From a virus, in IMG/VR virus record IMGVR_UViG_3300015024_000001, positions 62,001 to 126,000 of that record: a stretch of 64,000 bases of DNA; one strand, 5' to 3'. Positions 1-9,825 of this stretch are shown here, in pieces. The notes under the pieces were generated by a model. It did no database searches, was not told where the DNA came from, and saw nothing but the letters and a program-made list of their open reading frames with translations. Numbering within the stretch: the first letter of the stretch is position 1; the number at the start of each line of letters is the position of its first letter. A program made the position numbers and the translations under genes.

Positions 1-130
1 GCTTGTTTACCTGTGAAGTGTGTAGTAGTTGTGGTTTTTGTTTTTATCATCGTTAAAGATGTTTTTGTTACTATTTATAAGATATACTAATATATATACA
101 GAGACATCTAAAAACTATAATAAATCGGAA

Positions 131-355
131 ATGCCGTTATCTAAATATTCTGTTAATGCTAAGATAGGTTGGAAACTAAGACAAACTAGAGAAGATTTAG
201 ATCTCAAGCAGAAAGATGTTGCAGCCAAACTACATAGAGATCCTGATTTTGTTTCTATGTCAGAGCTTGATAAACGACAAATCTCCGTTGATGATATTGT
301 TGCTTTTTCACATATATATAAAAAACCAATTATTTATTTTTTTAGTGACTTATGA
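131..355 (+). CDS. small XRE-type helix-turn-helix regulator
   Basis: A 74-residue protein. Residues about 11-65 have the look of a lambda/XRE helix-turn-helix (KLRQTRE..LKQKDVAAKL, then a recognition-helix region and a closing hydrophobic helix). The frame is open further upstream, but this ATG starts just before the domain and has GGAA just upstream. Its stop overlaps the next start as ATGA, so it is probably co-transcribed with, and may control, the hydrolase genes downstream. The target is unknown. Confidence 0.65.
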   Translation: MPLSKYSVNAKIGWKLRQTREDLDLKQKDVAAKLHRDPDFVSMSELDKRQISVDDIVAFSHIYKKPIIYFFSDL

Positions 356-2580
356 TATTTGCAGATGATTTCGTAGAATTTAATGAAGAAGTTAAAACTT
401 ACCAGAGAATGCAAAAAGGTAAACTTATAACTGTAAGACAATACGATAGGAAAGGTGATCCTGCTGAAAAAGAACAAACTATAGAAAAGAATGACAATGC
501 AATTATGCAAAGTCTGAAGACAGGAGCTATAGTTACTACTGGTGTTGCTTTAGCAGGTTTATCATTAGTTGGTATTGGAGCAGCAACAAAAGCTTATGTA
601 ATAAATAGACATGCTAAACAAGTATTAAATGAAGCAGAACGTGTGTTACAAGCAAGTGATGTGTCTGACCTTCGTTTCTTATCAAAAGCTAATCCTGAAA
701 AACTACCTGATAATTTTGATCGGTATGAAGGTATAATTATTGCGACTGGTGGATTTGGTGGTACTAAAGGACAGCATACACTTGAAGTACATAAGTATAT
801 ACAACAAGAATACCCTAACCACCTAGTTGTATCTGTTGAAAATATGTATCATGATTTAGGTTGGAGAGAAGATGTTGTAGATAGATTTAAAGCTGCTCCT
901 GCATTATTATGGCGTAATGCAACACAAGGGAATAAAACATCAGAAGAAATAGCTACTTTAACTAAAATGCTACGTAAAAGAACAGATAAACCTATTACTA
1001 TAGTATCTGCTTCTGGTGGTGGTATGGCAGTAAAAGAAGCTCAAGAGATAACAGATAAGTTAGGTTATAAAGATATACAAGGAATAGGTCTAGGAACACC
1101 AACTTTTACACTTGCAAATCCTAAATCCCCTTTTGTTTCTTTTGTAGACAAGAAAGATGCAACAGTGGGTTGGATTCCTAAAACTTCAAAAAAAGATACA
1201 GTATATATAGATAGACCAACAACTAAAGTAAAGTGGAATCTTAATCCATACCAAGGTGAAATACCTCACAATGAACAACATGAGTTTGGTACTTATCTTT
1301 TGCACGGTGAGACAAGATCTAAAGTAGATCAAATACTGTATAGGAACATAGCTAATAAAGATGTATTTAAACTAGAAAACTACACTATTGACTATAAACA
1401 AAATGTAGCGCGTAATCCATATATAAGTAAACAAGGACAAAACTCTAGTTATAGTAAGCTAGAACAACAAGCTTGGGCGAACTTTAATATACTCTTCCCT
1501 TCTATGGATGCTGATTTTGCTAGTGAACAACAAGTAGAAGTTAAATCTTATATGCGTAATGGAAAACTTGTAAAATCTTATACAGCAGGTAGAGATAAAG
1601 CGGTACAAGATTCTAGTTTAACTAATAGACTACGTAATAATATTGCTGGAAACATAGAAAAGAAAGGTCTAAATGAAGATACGGCAGATAAATTAGCCGA
1701 AGTAGCGTTAATTGTTGGTGGTACAGGTGTTGCTTTAATAGGTAGTAAGATGATACTAAATGGTGGTTTAGCAGCAGCTTTAAATATGGGTCGTCATGCT
1801 TGGAATACTAACTTTCTTAAACGTAATAGAATGATTGAAGAGATGGCTGATGAGCTTGTGAGTGGTAGGAAACTGTTCAGAGGTCAGACATTACGTTCTA
1901 CTATAGGTGATGCTGATACAGTAATAACTATCAAAGGTGGCATCAATATGGGTGGTAAAGGTGGTACTACTATTAAAAATGAATACCTTGATAAAATAAG
2001 TCAGAGAGGAGATAAATGGGCTGTACTCGATCTTGATAATTTAGAACTTGATTCAACAGGTATATCATCTAAAGGTATTAATATTGGACAAACATTGAAT
2101 GATTTCTGGTCTAACTTTATAATTAATCCTTTTAATAAAGGTTATAATAAAGATTCAATAGAAATAGCTGCTTATATGAGAGCTACAGAAAAAATTAAAC
2201 CTTCTGCTAATAAAGTAATGATTGGATATTCCGCAGGTGCTATAGGTACTATTGCTGCTGCATCTGATCTTTCTAAAGCTAGGTCTGTAACTAAACTTAA
2301 AGCTATCACATTTGGTGCGCCTTATTCTGGTCTTACAAAAATAGAAGATACTAGAGTTGTCGATACAGTATCATTTATTAATAAAGATGATATTCTAGCT
2401 AACTCCAAACTATCAAGAGGTAATAAAGAAGATATTAATGCAATTATAACAGAACGTCCTAATAAAGCAACAGATACAGATATACTAGCTGGGCACGGTT
2501 ATAAAGGTTATTTTGCTCAACAGAATTGGGATAAAATAAGACGTATTATTAATAATGGATCACAAGAGGCTTTTAGATAA
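352..2580 (+). CDS. double alpha/beta-hydrolase-like membrane protein with repeated N-terminal tag
   Basis: A 742-residue protein made of two similar modules. Each begins with a basic/aromatic tag (VKTYQRMQKGKL..VRQYDR at about 14-32; VKSYMRNGKLVKSYTAGR at about 397-414), then a glycine/alanine-rich hydrophobic segment (about 59-80 and 447-475), then a hydrolase-like domain. Nucleophile-elbow candidates are SASGGG near 220 and the canonical GYSAG near 625. The tags resemble short KxYxRxxGKxVxxYxR repeats seen next to phage MuF/head genes. A lipase or esterase carried with the head is inference; catalytic Asp and His are not assigned. ATGA overlap with the upstream gene. Confidence 0.5.
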   Translation: MIFADDFVEFNEEVKTYQRMQKGKLITVRQYDRKGDPAEKEQTIEKNDNAIMQSLKTGAIVTTGVALAGLSLVGIGAATKAYVINRHAKQVLNEAERVLQASDVSDLRFLSKANPEKLPDNFDRYEGIIIATGGFGGTKGQHTLEVHKYIQQEYPNHLVVSVENMYHDLGWREDVVDRFKAAPALLWRNATQGNKTSEEIATLTKMLRKRTDKPITIVSASGGGMAVKEAQEITDKLGYKDIQGIGLGTPTFTLANPKSPFVSFVDKKDATVGWIPKTSKKDTVYIDRPTTKVKWNLNPYQGEIPHNEQHEFGTYLLHGETRSKVDQILYRNIANKDVFKLENYTIDYKQNVARNPYISKQGQNSSYSKLEQQAWANFNILFPSMDADFASEQQVEVKSYMRNGKLVKSYTAGRDKAVQDSSLTNRLRNNIAGNIEKKGLNEDTADKLAEVALIVGGTGVALIGSKMILNGGLAAALNMGRHAWNTNFLKRNRMIEEMADELVSGRKLFRGQTLRSTIGDADTVITIKGGINMGGKGGTTIKNEYLDKISQRGDKWAVLDLDNLELDSTGISSKGINIGQTLNDFWSNFIINPFNKGYNKDSIEIAAYMRATEKIKPSANKVMIGYSAGAIGTIAAASDLSKARSVTKLKAITFGAPYSGLTKIEDTRVVDTVSFINKDDILANSKLSRGNKEDINAIITERPNKATDTDILAGHGYKGYFAQQNWDKIRRIINNGSQEAFR

Positions 2581-3410
2581 TGTATATAATAATAGATATA
2601 ACTAATGCAGAATTTGGTTTGATGAATACTTTAAAAAGAAAAGTTAAAGTTGGTTTAGGTAAAGCTAGTAATAAGATTGTTGAGGGTTTACAAACATCTG
2701 CTGCTGCTATTATGAATATAGGTAGTAAAGAAAGAGGTAAACGATTAATGAAATCTATTGATGTTGATAAAATAATGCCTCGTGATTTGCCAGCAGGTAT
2801 TAATCCTGATAAACCTGTTAATATGTTAATACATGGTATAGGTGGTGGTGATCATAAAGGTAAACACTTATTACGAGAACAAGCTAGTTGGTTTGGTGAT
2901 AGTGAGAAGCAACTTGGTACTAACTCTATAGCACACAGTCCTAAGTCATTACGTATTAAAGATGTTAATAAAACATCACCTCTTGATTTTATAAAGACAG
3001 GATGGAATGGTACACGTAAAGGTGGTGATGAAGATGCTCGTGAAATTGCTGAAAATATAATAGGTTGGAAAAAGAAACATCCTAATTTAAAAGTAAATAC
3101 AGTTGGGCATAGTTTAGGTGGATCTATAGCTGAACGTGCTGGTGCTGTACTTGATAAAAAAGGTTATGGTGATGCTGTTAAAACAACAACATTAGGATCT
3201 CCTGCTTCTAATTTAAAACGTGATAAGAATTTTAAAGCTTTAGCATTCGACCGTGATAAAACTGTATCAGAAGGTTTATCAAAAACAAAAAAACGTAGAA
3301 AAGAAGGTGTTGATGTTGAAGTTGTAAAAAATAAAGGTTCACATTCAACCTATGATGTAATGCAAAATCCTTCTATATTAAAAAAACTTAAAGAGAATAT
3401 GTATGCCTAG
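2580..3410 (+). CDS. lipase-like alpha/beta hydrolase
   Basis: A 276-residue protein with a clear GHSLGG nucleophile elbow at about residues 175-180, an oxyanion-type segment MLIHGIGGG near 82-90, and a late GSHSTYD that could hold the catalytic histidine. This is the most canonical hydrolase of the three. It lacks the N-terminal tag of its neighbours. The start overlaps the previous stop (TAATG); a second Met at residue 15 is an alternative start. Substrate is unknown. Confidence 0.6.
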   Translation: MYIIIDITNAEFGLMNTLKRKVKVGLGKASNKIVEGLQTSAAAIMNIGSKERGKRLMKSIDVDKIMPRDLPAGINPDKPVNMLIHGIGGGDHKGKHLLREQASWFGDSEKQLGTNSIAHSPKSLRIKDVNKTSPLDFIKTGWNGTRKGGDEDAREIAENIIGWKKKHPNLKVNTVGHSLGGSIAERAGAVLDKKGYGDAVKTTTLGSPASNLKRDKNFKALAFDRDKTVSEGLSKTKKRRKEGVDVEVVKNKGSHSTYDVMQNPSILKKLKENMYA

Positions 3411-4431
3411 ATTATACTTAATTTCAGATATTGCAATGTTTTCTCAGCAAGAAGTTGGTGTTAAACAACATCAAAGACTTGTAAAAGGTCGTTTACAAAC
3501 AGTACATCAATATGATCGTACACAAGATAAAGCTGCTCCTGAAACACAAGGTGAAAGAAAAGCACAGTCTGTACTTGTAAAAGCAGGTGTTATAACTGCG
3601 GCTGTAATAGGTGCAACATTTGCTGCTGTAGCAGGTGGTTCAGCATTAATAGCTCTAAAGCATAATAAAGTTATTAGTGATACAGCCCGTAAAGCAATAG
3701 CAACTACACAACAAGTTGATAAAAATTATATAACATTACCTAATCGTACTCAAATAATTGCTAAAGATTTAGATATGACAGGTAAAGATGGTTTTATTAT
3801 TGCCGTAGGTGGTTTCTCACGAGACTATGGAGATCATAGTTTTCAACTTGCTAAACATTTAGAAGTAGAATTTCCTACTAAGAAGGTTGTTGTTGTTGAT
3901 AACAAAGCCTTTGATATTGTATGGGAAGGTAATCGTGATGAATTTAGTATTAGTAAGTTTATGAAAAAATCTATAGCGCTCAGTGCAGATGCTCATATAA
4001 ATGGTAATGATACTGCACTAGAAGCTGCTCGTACTATTAAGATGTTGAATACTTCTTTCCCACAATATGACAAAAAGATAATCACAGCTTCAGGAACAGG
4101 TAGTTTAGCTACACAAATGTTAGAAATAAATGATGCTATGGGTGAGAAACCTATTAGTGCATTAGCTTTAGGCTCCCCTCGTTTTGGTTTTAGCTCACCT
4201 AAAAAATCAAAATTAACTGTTATTACTGACCCTAATGATCAAATGATGGGTAAAGCACCTTTATTAAATCCTGGCACTAATGTACGTTTATATAGACCTG
4301 ATCGTGGTACAGAAGCTTATGATAACTGGGGTCAAAGTATACCTATTAATAAAGCACATGCTTATAGTAGTTATACAAAGGCTAAAGCATCTAGATCAAT
4401 TATTGATAATTTTATAAAAGATCAAAATTAG
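3403..4431 (+). CDS. tagged alpha/beta-hydrolase-like membrane protein
   Basis: A 342-residue protein with the same plan as one module of the 742-residue protein: tag VKQHQRLVKGRLQTVHQYDR at about 20-39, an Ala/Gly-rich membrane segment at about 62-85, then a hydrolase-like domain with SGTGS near 230 and the family strand ALGSPRFG. The serine elbow is weaker than in its neighbours, so catalysis is uncertain. It overlaps the upstream gene by 8 nt and converges on the MuF-like gene, overlapping its 3' end by 20 nt. Confidence 0.5.
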   Translation: MPRLYLISDIAMFSQQEVGVKQHQRLVKGRLQTVHQYDRTQDKAAPETQGERKAQSVLVKAGVITAAVIGATFAAVAGGSALIALKHNKVISDTARKAIATTQQVDKNYITLPNRTQIIAKDLDMTGKDGFIIAVGGFSRDYGDHSFQLAKHLEVEFPTKKVVVVDNKAFDIVWEGNRDEFSISKFMKKSIALSADAHINGNDTALEAARTIKMLNTSFPQYDKKIITASGTGSLATQMLEINDAMGEKPISALALGSPRFGFSSPKKSKLTVITDPNDQMMGKAPLLNPGTNVRLYRPDRGTEAYDNWGQSIPINKAHAYSSYTKAKASRSIIDNFIKDQN

Positions 4432-6931
4432 TATAACGAAATTCGACTATAGCATCTGTAAAACGCTTGAGGGTAATGCCTTGAGCGCTTTTTATTCTAC
4501 GGTTCAACTCATTCCTTATTGCATTATATTTAATAGCTTCTTTTTGTGGTAGTGTTAATAACATCTCTATTAAATCTTGATAATGATCTTGAGCTTCTTG
4601 CAATAAAGAACTATTACTAGCAAGACGATCAACTACAGACTGTGTGTTAGATATTTGTTGCATTAACATAGCTTTATCAACAATAACCACAGATGAACGT
4701 ATATTGTCTAATTGTCTTTTCTGTCTTTGTAAAATAGCTGTAAAGTTATCAAGATCTCGTGTACGATTCTCCATACCTTTTATATAAGAAAGATCAGATT
4801 CTTTTTTATCTACTTTTGCAAGTACACGTTTTAAAGAATAAGCAAGGTCAAGTCGTAAAGGATAAATGGATGCCAATTGTGAATCTAAACTTGTTTTTTC
4901 TATATTGTTAGCTGTACGTATAATAGTTTCACCATCAACTTTTGATAAAACTTGTTGTACTCTATTTCGTAGTTTATCAATATTACCTTGTGCTGATACT
5001 GTTTTGTTAAATCTACTAGCTACCTTATCAAAACGTGAGAAATAAAGTTTTTTCTTCAAACCTCTTTTTTCTGCGATTTTATCTACAACTCTTTTGGCAA
5101 TTTCTGGTGATGTAATATCACCTAGCTCTGATTGAATATATAGAAGATTCTCAACATTGTCCATATTATTTCGAGAACGTTCAAACATTCTTTCAATAAA
5201 TGAAGCTTGTTGTTCCTCTGGTATATCTGAAGTTGTTAAAAAATCTAGAATATCATTAAATATACTTCTGAAAGATATTGGTTGTCTACGATTAGGATTA
5301 ATCCGTGCAATACTCGATATCACTGGTAAAGCAGTATCAATAGGCACTGTAATTGGTGCATTATTTATACGTACTGAAGGTAATTTCAATATAGGTACTA
5401 TAGGAGGTATAGTAGTTGGTATTTGTATCTTCTTACCTGTTGTCAAAGCAAAAGCAAGAAAGACAAGTGATACACCTAAACCACTACCAAGTATAAACTT
5501 CCATGCATTAGGGTCGGTATATACACCTTGACTTTCAGGTTCCTGTATGTCATCTGTTTTAGAGCTTGGCATATATATACACATGCAGTAAGGATGAGAG
5601 ACTAAATATCGTTGTTCAATAGGAACATTACGTTCTCCCTTATAAGCAGTTTTGTTTTTGAAACCATCATTACGATAAGCATTTTTTAACAACGATGATA
5701 TCTTGATAGGTTTTTGTAATGACTTTTCTTCTGTGTCTACACAATAACTACAAGGTTTATTGCTGTACATAGAAGTAGAGATAGTTACATACTGTATGCC
5801 AGCTTTGAGGTATGTCTTTAAACGACCAACATTATAAGCAATAGCAAGCTCTGTAGCAACTACACGTTGTACACGTTTGATAGGTCTTGTTCTTAAAGGT
5901 TCTTGTTTAAAAGGATCAACATATATACCTGTTAGTTTTGCATTTTGTTGCGCTCTTTTTATATACTTATCTTCAGACTCATCTTCTATATTTAGAATTT
6001 TACGCACAACTTTATCTGTATAAGTACCTTTAGCTGTCTGATTAATTGTACCAGCACCTATCTTCTCTGTATATTCTGTTACTATTTGTTTAGCTTCATT
6101 GTTTCTATCTTCTAATTGCATCTGATATCTGTTTGCTATAGGCACAATACGTTTCTGAGCATACCATCTAAAGAAATCCTTATCTTCCTCTAATACTATA
6201 GGTGGTGTATTTGTTAATGCATCTTTTCTATTTTGTAGATAGTTAAGTTTCTCTTCTATGGCTCTTTTGATAAGATAATCTTGTGTGTTTGGTTGTCCTT
6301 GAATAGCTATCTGTTGTGTGACTGTATTTTGTGCTTGTTGTTGTTGTGTCCCACCTTTTTGTAATTGTTGGTTGATAAGTTTACCAACAGACTTCACTGT
6401 ATTACCTGTTTTTAAGCTCTGAAGCTGTTGAGATAGCCCCGTAAGTGTTTGTGTGGCTTGTGTGTTATCAAGAGTCTGAGCTTGTTGTTGTAATGCTTGT
6501 AGAGTCTTTGTGTATTGGTTGAGTGTTTTAGCTTGACGTACTACTTGTTGTGATTGTTGTATATCATTTTGTAATTTGTTGATGTCTCTCTGTAGTTTGT
6601 CATTAGGATCTAGAGCAAAATCCACCACGGTTTTTTTGTATGAGAACTGGACATCTTCTAGTGCTTTGTAACCATCATTGATACCTAGTGCATATGAGTC
6701 TTGTACTAATGACAATAAGTTTTGACGCATATACATACGTGGATCAGGTGTGTGTGGTTGACCACCAGAGACTAGCTTTGCCGCGTACTGTTCTATTAGT
6801 GTAGTTTCATTAGCTGATACACGGTCAGTGTAGTAAGAAGCTAGTGTATCTATTTGTTGTCTTACAACAGCTTTCTCTTCTACGATCTTGGTGAAGTCAG
6901 CAAATGACTGTGTTGTGATGTTTGTAATCAT
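4412..6931 (-). CDS. MuF-like phage head morphogenesis protein
   Basis: An 839-residue protein. The middle (about residues 355-460) carries the hallmarks of the phage Mu gpF domain: an arginine/glutamate helix (ATELAIAYNVGRLKTYLKAG), then a CSYC pair and the closing HPYCMC. Such proteins act at the portal and prohead. The N-terminal third is glutamine-rich coiled coil (about 115-230); a hydrophobic segment lies at about 480-500, and the long C-terminal part is helical. The length and membrane segment are unusual for MuF and could form an extra effector or anchoring region. Confidence 0.7.
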   Translation of the reverse strand: MITNITTQSFADFTKIVEEKAVVRQQIDTLASYYTDRVSANETTLIEQYAAKLVSGGQPHTPDPRMYMRQNLLSLVQDSYALGINDGYKALEDVQFSYKKTVVDFALDPNDKLQRDINKLQNDIQQSQQVVRQAKTLNQYTKTLQALQQQAQTLDNTQATQTLTGLSQQLQSLKTGNTVKSVGKLINQQLQKGGTQQQQAQNTVTQQIAIQGQPNTQDYLIKRAIEEKLNYLQNRKDALTNTPPIVLEEDKDFFRWYAQKRIVPIANRYQMQLEDRNNEAKQIVTEYTEKIGAGTINQTAKGTYTDKVVRKILNIEDESEDKYIKRAQQNAKLTGIYVDPFKQEPLRTRPIKRVQRVVATELAIAYNVGRLKTYLKAGIQYVTISTSMYSNKPCSYCVDTEEKSLQKPIKISSLLKNAYRNDGFKNKTAYKGERNVPIEQRYLVSHPYCMCIYMPSSKTDDIQEPESQGVYTDPNAWKFILGSGLGVSLVFLAFALTTGKKIQIPTTIPPIVPILKLPSVRINNAPITVPIDTALPVISSIARINPNRRQPISFRSIFNDILDFLTTSDIPEEQQASFIERMFERSRNNMDNVENLLYIQSELGDITSPEIAKRVVDKIAEKRGLKKKLYFSRFDKVASRFNKTVSAQGNIDKLRNRVQQVLSKVDGETIIRTANNIEKTSLDSQLASIYPLRLDLAYSLKRVLAKVDKKESDLSYIKGMENRTRDLDNFTAILQRQKRQLDNIRSSVVIVDKAMLMQQISNTQSVVDRLASNSSLLQEAQDHYQDLIEMLLTLPQKEAIKYNAIRNELNRRIKSAQGITLKRFTDAIVEFRYTNFDLL

Positions 6932-7151
6932 TCTCTTATTATAGTTGTTTTCGAGTTATAATTAAAATAAAAGCTTATACACCACCACCATATGGTAAAG
7001 AAAGGCTTATAGACATACATTCCCACCCTTTGAAACATAAATCGGCTGATATAGAATCAAAATCATCTAATGTTATACCTTCATCTCAAGATCTCAGCAT
7101 GACTAGATCTAAAACCTCTTTAGTTGTATCTCCACAACAAAATATATGTAG

Positions 7152-7256
7152 GCAGGTATCAAACCAGATATTTATGATGGTACGAAAGGATGGCGTAAGA
7201 AAGTACGTTCTCATGGTGGAGACTATACAGTAATAACAAAAGGTAAAAACCAATAA
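7152..7256 (+). pseudogene. possible gene remnant in the 6932-7383 gap
   Basis: The 450-base gap between the MuF-like and HU-like genes has no convincing complete gene. One frame after an in-frame TAG reads AGIKPDIYDGTKGW and then RSHGGDYTVITKG before a stop, which looks protein-like but has no start codon. It may be the degraded tail of a gene. The remaining gap is AT-rich and holds one copy of the dispersed 13-mer at 7312. Confidence 0.25.
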
Positions 7257-7383
7257 CTAGAACTTATCATATAACTCTTTATCTATAAGTATTCTGTATG
7301 CAGCATGGTGACCATAGAAGAGAAGGTAATGCTATAGTGAATATAGTTGAAAAACAAAACATCTTCGTAAAAAAGAAAATACT

Positions 7384-7695
7384 ATGTCTAAGAAAGAATT
7401 TATTCGTGAAGTCCAGTCTGCTTTAGAAGCTGATTATGGCATTGCTTTATCGCTTGATAAGATTCGCTCTGTTATCAGCGCTTATGCTAACACAGTGAAC
7501 AATCAGTTGGTGAATGGTCAAGAAGTTCGTATTGATGGTGTTGGTTTGTTAGAGATTAGACAGTTCAAAGCGACTGTTGCTCGTAACCTCAAGACTGGCT
7601 CACCTATGTCTGTACCTGCTACACATAGAGTACGTTTTCGTGCTGTACCTACACTTAAGAAAGCTGTTAAATCTTTACCAGTTGTTGCTGTATAA
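7384..7695 (+). CDS. HU/IHF-like DNA-binding protein
   Basis: A 103-residue protein with the HU/IHF order: N-terminal helices starting SKKEFIREVQ, a helix ending NQLVNGQEVRIDGVGLLEIRQF, then a basic arm (ARNLKTGSPMSVPATHRVRFRA). These proteins bend and compact DNA as dimers. It lies on the + strand between blocks of - strand head and packaging genes, in keeping with a role in packaging, replication or nucleoid structure. Confidence 0.8.
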   Translation: MSKKEFIREVQSALEADYGIALSLDKIRSVISAYANTVNNQLVNGQEVRIDGVGLLEIRQFKATVARNLKTGSPMSVPATHRVRFRAVPTLKKAVKSLPVVAV

Positions 7696-7816
7696 TTTTC
7701 TGGTATGCTGAGAACTGAACAACGTTGCTCCACAATGCTACTGCTTTAAAAAGCTAAGGCTCAGTATATCACCTTCATTTGTTGTATAATAAAGTAAGTA
7801 ATTAAAAGAGGTTTGT

Positions 7817-8110
7817 ATGTCACTTTCGTTATCCGCTATTCTTGAAGCCGTTGTAAGCCGTGCATTGTCACAAGTAGATCCTTCTACTGTAACTAATCTA
7901 CAAAGTCAAGTCACAGATATTACTGCTAAGTATCAAGCTGATGAAGTTACTTTGTCTGATGTTAGTAATGAATTGAAGACTGCCAAAGAACAGCTTAGTG
8001 TTCAGTCTGCTCGTTTATCTGAACTTGAGCCTGTAGCTTCTGCTTTGTTAGAGATTGCTGCTAAACTTGGTATCGAAGATTCAGCGCATGTTGTTGCGCC
8101 TATTGTTTAA
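7817..8110 (+). CDS. small coiled-coil protein of unknown function
   Basis: A 97-residue, mostly helical protein with heptad-like leucine/valine spacing (about 20-80) and few aromatics or cysteines. A good ribosome-binding site (AAGAGG) lies a few bases before the ATG. It is followed at once by a terminator hairpin, so it is probably the last gene of a short + unit with the HU-like gene. Structural or decoration roles are possible but not shown. Confidence 0.6.
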   Translation: MSLSLSAILEAVVSRALSQVDPSTVTNLQSQVTDITAKYQADEVTLSDVSNELKTAKEQLSVQSARLSELEPVASALLEIAAKLGIEDSAHVVAPIV

Positions 8111-8133
8111 TTAATATCTTCGTTTTTGTTGTG

Positions 8134-8157
8134 AAGCTGCTTTAGGGCAGCTTTTTT
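8134..8157 (+). terminator. Rho-independent terminator
   Basis: Perfect 7-bp stem AAGCTGC/GCAGCTT with a six-base loop, followed by a run of T. It lies just downstream of the coiled-coil gene and before the convergent terL 3' end, so it may stop transcription from the left. Confidence 0.75.
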
Positions 8158-8184
8158 ATTCTTTAAAATATAGTAGAGATTTAC

Positions 8185-9795
8185 TTATCTAAATATAGAT
8201 CGTATATTATTTACTGAGGCTGAACCTAATACATCAATACGTTCTTTCTGCCAATCGTAAGCTAATTGTGATTGTTGTCTTGCTTTCTCTTCAAAGGTTA
8301 AAGGTGTATTAGTTAATTTATCTAATCTCATATAGACAGAAGATGTAGAGTCAAATTGTACACCCCACAATAAAGCATATACTAAAGCATCTACTTGGTC
8401 ATCGTGTTTTCCACGTGGGAATGCTGTTATCTCTTGCACGAAATCACCTAACCATTCAGCTTGCATAGGTAGAAACACACGACTTTCGAGGAATAAAGGT
8501 ATAGTTGCCCTAACCCTATTCTCTTTAGAGCCACCATATGTACGTGGCAACAGTATCTCAAAATTACCTATCTCTCGTTTTAACATGGAGGCTATAGGAT
8601 CGCCATTACCTCCTTCTAATAGGTGTGATACAATATGTGGATAAGCATTGTCGTACTCACGAATCATATTGAGTTGTCGTGGAGTATCAGCTTTTTCACG
8701 CTTGATATCAATAACGTAGAAAGAAGAATCTGACTTACCCATAAGTAAACCTACACTATAGTCATTATTCTCACCTTCTTTAAGAGCAAAGTCCCAACAA
8801 GTGTAGTAAGTGTCTATATGAGGTAGATCTGTATAATATTGAAACCATTCTGTTCTTAGTAAATTACCACCCTCTGTTAATGGATTTTGTTGATACTGAG
8901 TTTCCCATGTTGTCAGTCCCGATTTAGCTCGTAAACTTATTACAACTTCAGGTGGGAATCTGACAGGATCAAGTACATCACCATCTTTCTTTCTACGGTC
9001 ATGGAATCCTATAGGGGAGAAGAATGTTTTCTTAGAGTTAAATAACATAGGTAGGTTAAGGTGAAAGACAGATTCTCTTTCATTGTCAAGTACATAACCT
9101 GATAAATCATTCTCCCCTAATCTTTGTTGTACAATTAAAAATTTACCACTAGACTGATCATCAAATCGAGATGGTAGTACTGTTCTATAGAAGCTGTTTA
9201 CTTTTTCAAGCTCTGTTGAAGATGAACCATTAGCATCTGAAGGGTCATCAAGTATCTGAATATCAGCACCATGTCCAGTTACTTTGTTAGAACGAGGTGT
9301 TGATGCAAAGAACTCACCACCTTCTTCAAGTTTAAACCACTCACCTGTATTCTTTGTTTTACTTAGAGAGAACTTGTAATGTAGAGGGTCTTCTTGGTTA
9401 CACCATCTATCTTTATACCAAGGTTCATTCAATAACCCACGTATATTGTCTATGTTCTCCATATACAAACCGCTACTATGTGTTATATGAATAACTTGCC
9501 ATTTAGGGTTCTGTATGAATTGCCAAGCTGTACTACCAACAGTAGCAATAAGAGTTTTAGTATGTCTAGGTGGTATATTGATCACCATATTAGAAGGTAA
9601 TGCAGATTTAGCTTTTAGAAATTCCTGTAGATGTTCACATAAGCAACCTAAGTGCCAATTATCACTGATAGGTTTGTTTGACATATACTGCCAACTAGCT
9701 TTAATAAATACATATAGCGATTTCTCCGCAGCTTCATAGATGCGTTCCTGCATGAGAGATTCATAATCTTGTAATGCACGGTCTTTATTAGCCAT
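8185..9795 (-). CDS. terL: terminase large subunit
   Basis: A 536-residue packaging motor. The N-terminal ATPase has a Walker A-like PPRHTKT (about 72-78) and a Walker B-like LDDPSD (about 181-186). The C-terminal nuclease shows CWDFALKEGENNDYS near 335 and HDDQVDALVYAL near 468, with the acidic residues expected of an RNase H-like nuclease. It cuts concatemers and drives DNA into proheads. It is the last gene of the - operon that also holds the probable terS. Confidence 0.93.
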   Translation of the reverse strand: MANKDRALQDYESLMQERIYEAAEKSLYVFIKASWQYMSNKPISDNWHLGCLCEHLQEFLKAKSALPSNMVINIPPRHTKTLIATVGSTAWQFIQNPKWQVIHITHSSGLYMENIDNIRGLLNEPWYKDRWCNQEDPLHYKFSLSKTKNTGEWFKLEEGGEFFASTPRSNKVTGHGADIQILDDPSDANGSSSTELEKVNSFYRTVLPSRFDDQSSGKFLIVQQRLGENDLSGYVLDNERESVFHLNLPMLFNSKKTFFSPIGFHDRRKKDGDVLDPVRFPPEVVISLRAKSGLTTWETQYQQNPLTEGGNLLRTEWFQYYTDLPHIDTYYTCWDFALKEGENNDYSVGLLMGKSDSSFYVIDIKREKADTPRQLNMIREYDNAYPHIVSHLLEGGNGDPIASMLKREIGNFEILLPRTYGGSKENRVRATIPLFLESRVFLPMQAEWLGDFVQEITAFPRGKHDDQVDALVYALLWGVQFDSTSSVYMRLDKLTNTPLTFEEKARQQSQLAYDWQKERIDVLGSASVNNIRSIFR

Positions 9796-9825
9796 ATATT
9801 TTTAGCTAAAGTCCACTAATAAAAG

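Noticed and set aside
5157-5531. 124-residue + strand frame opposite the MuF-like gene
   Set aside because: It lies wholly inside a well-supported - strand gene and has no family pattern or ribosome site; a shadow frame.
7030-7233. 67-residue frame in the MuF-HU gap
   Set aside because: Composition is not protein-like and it conflicts with the more convincing remnant frame at 7152-7256.
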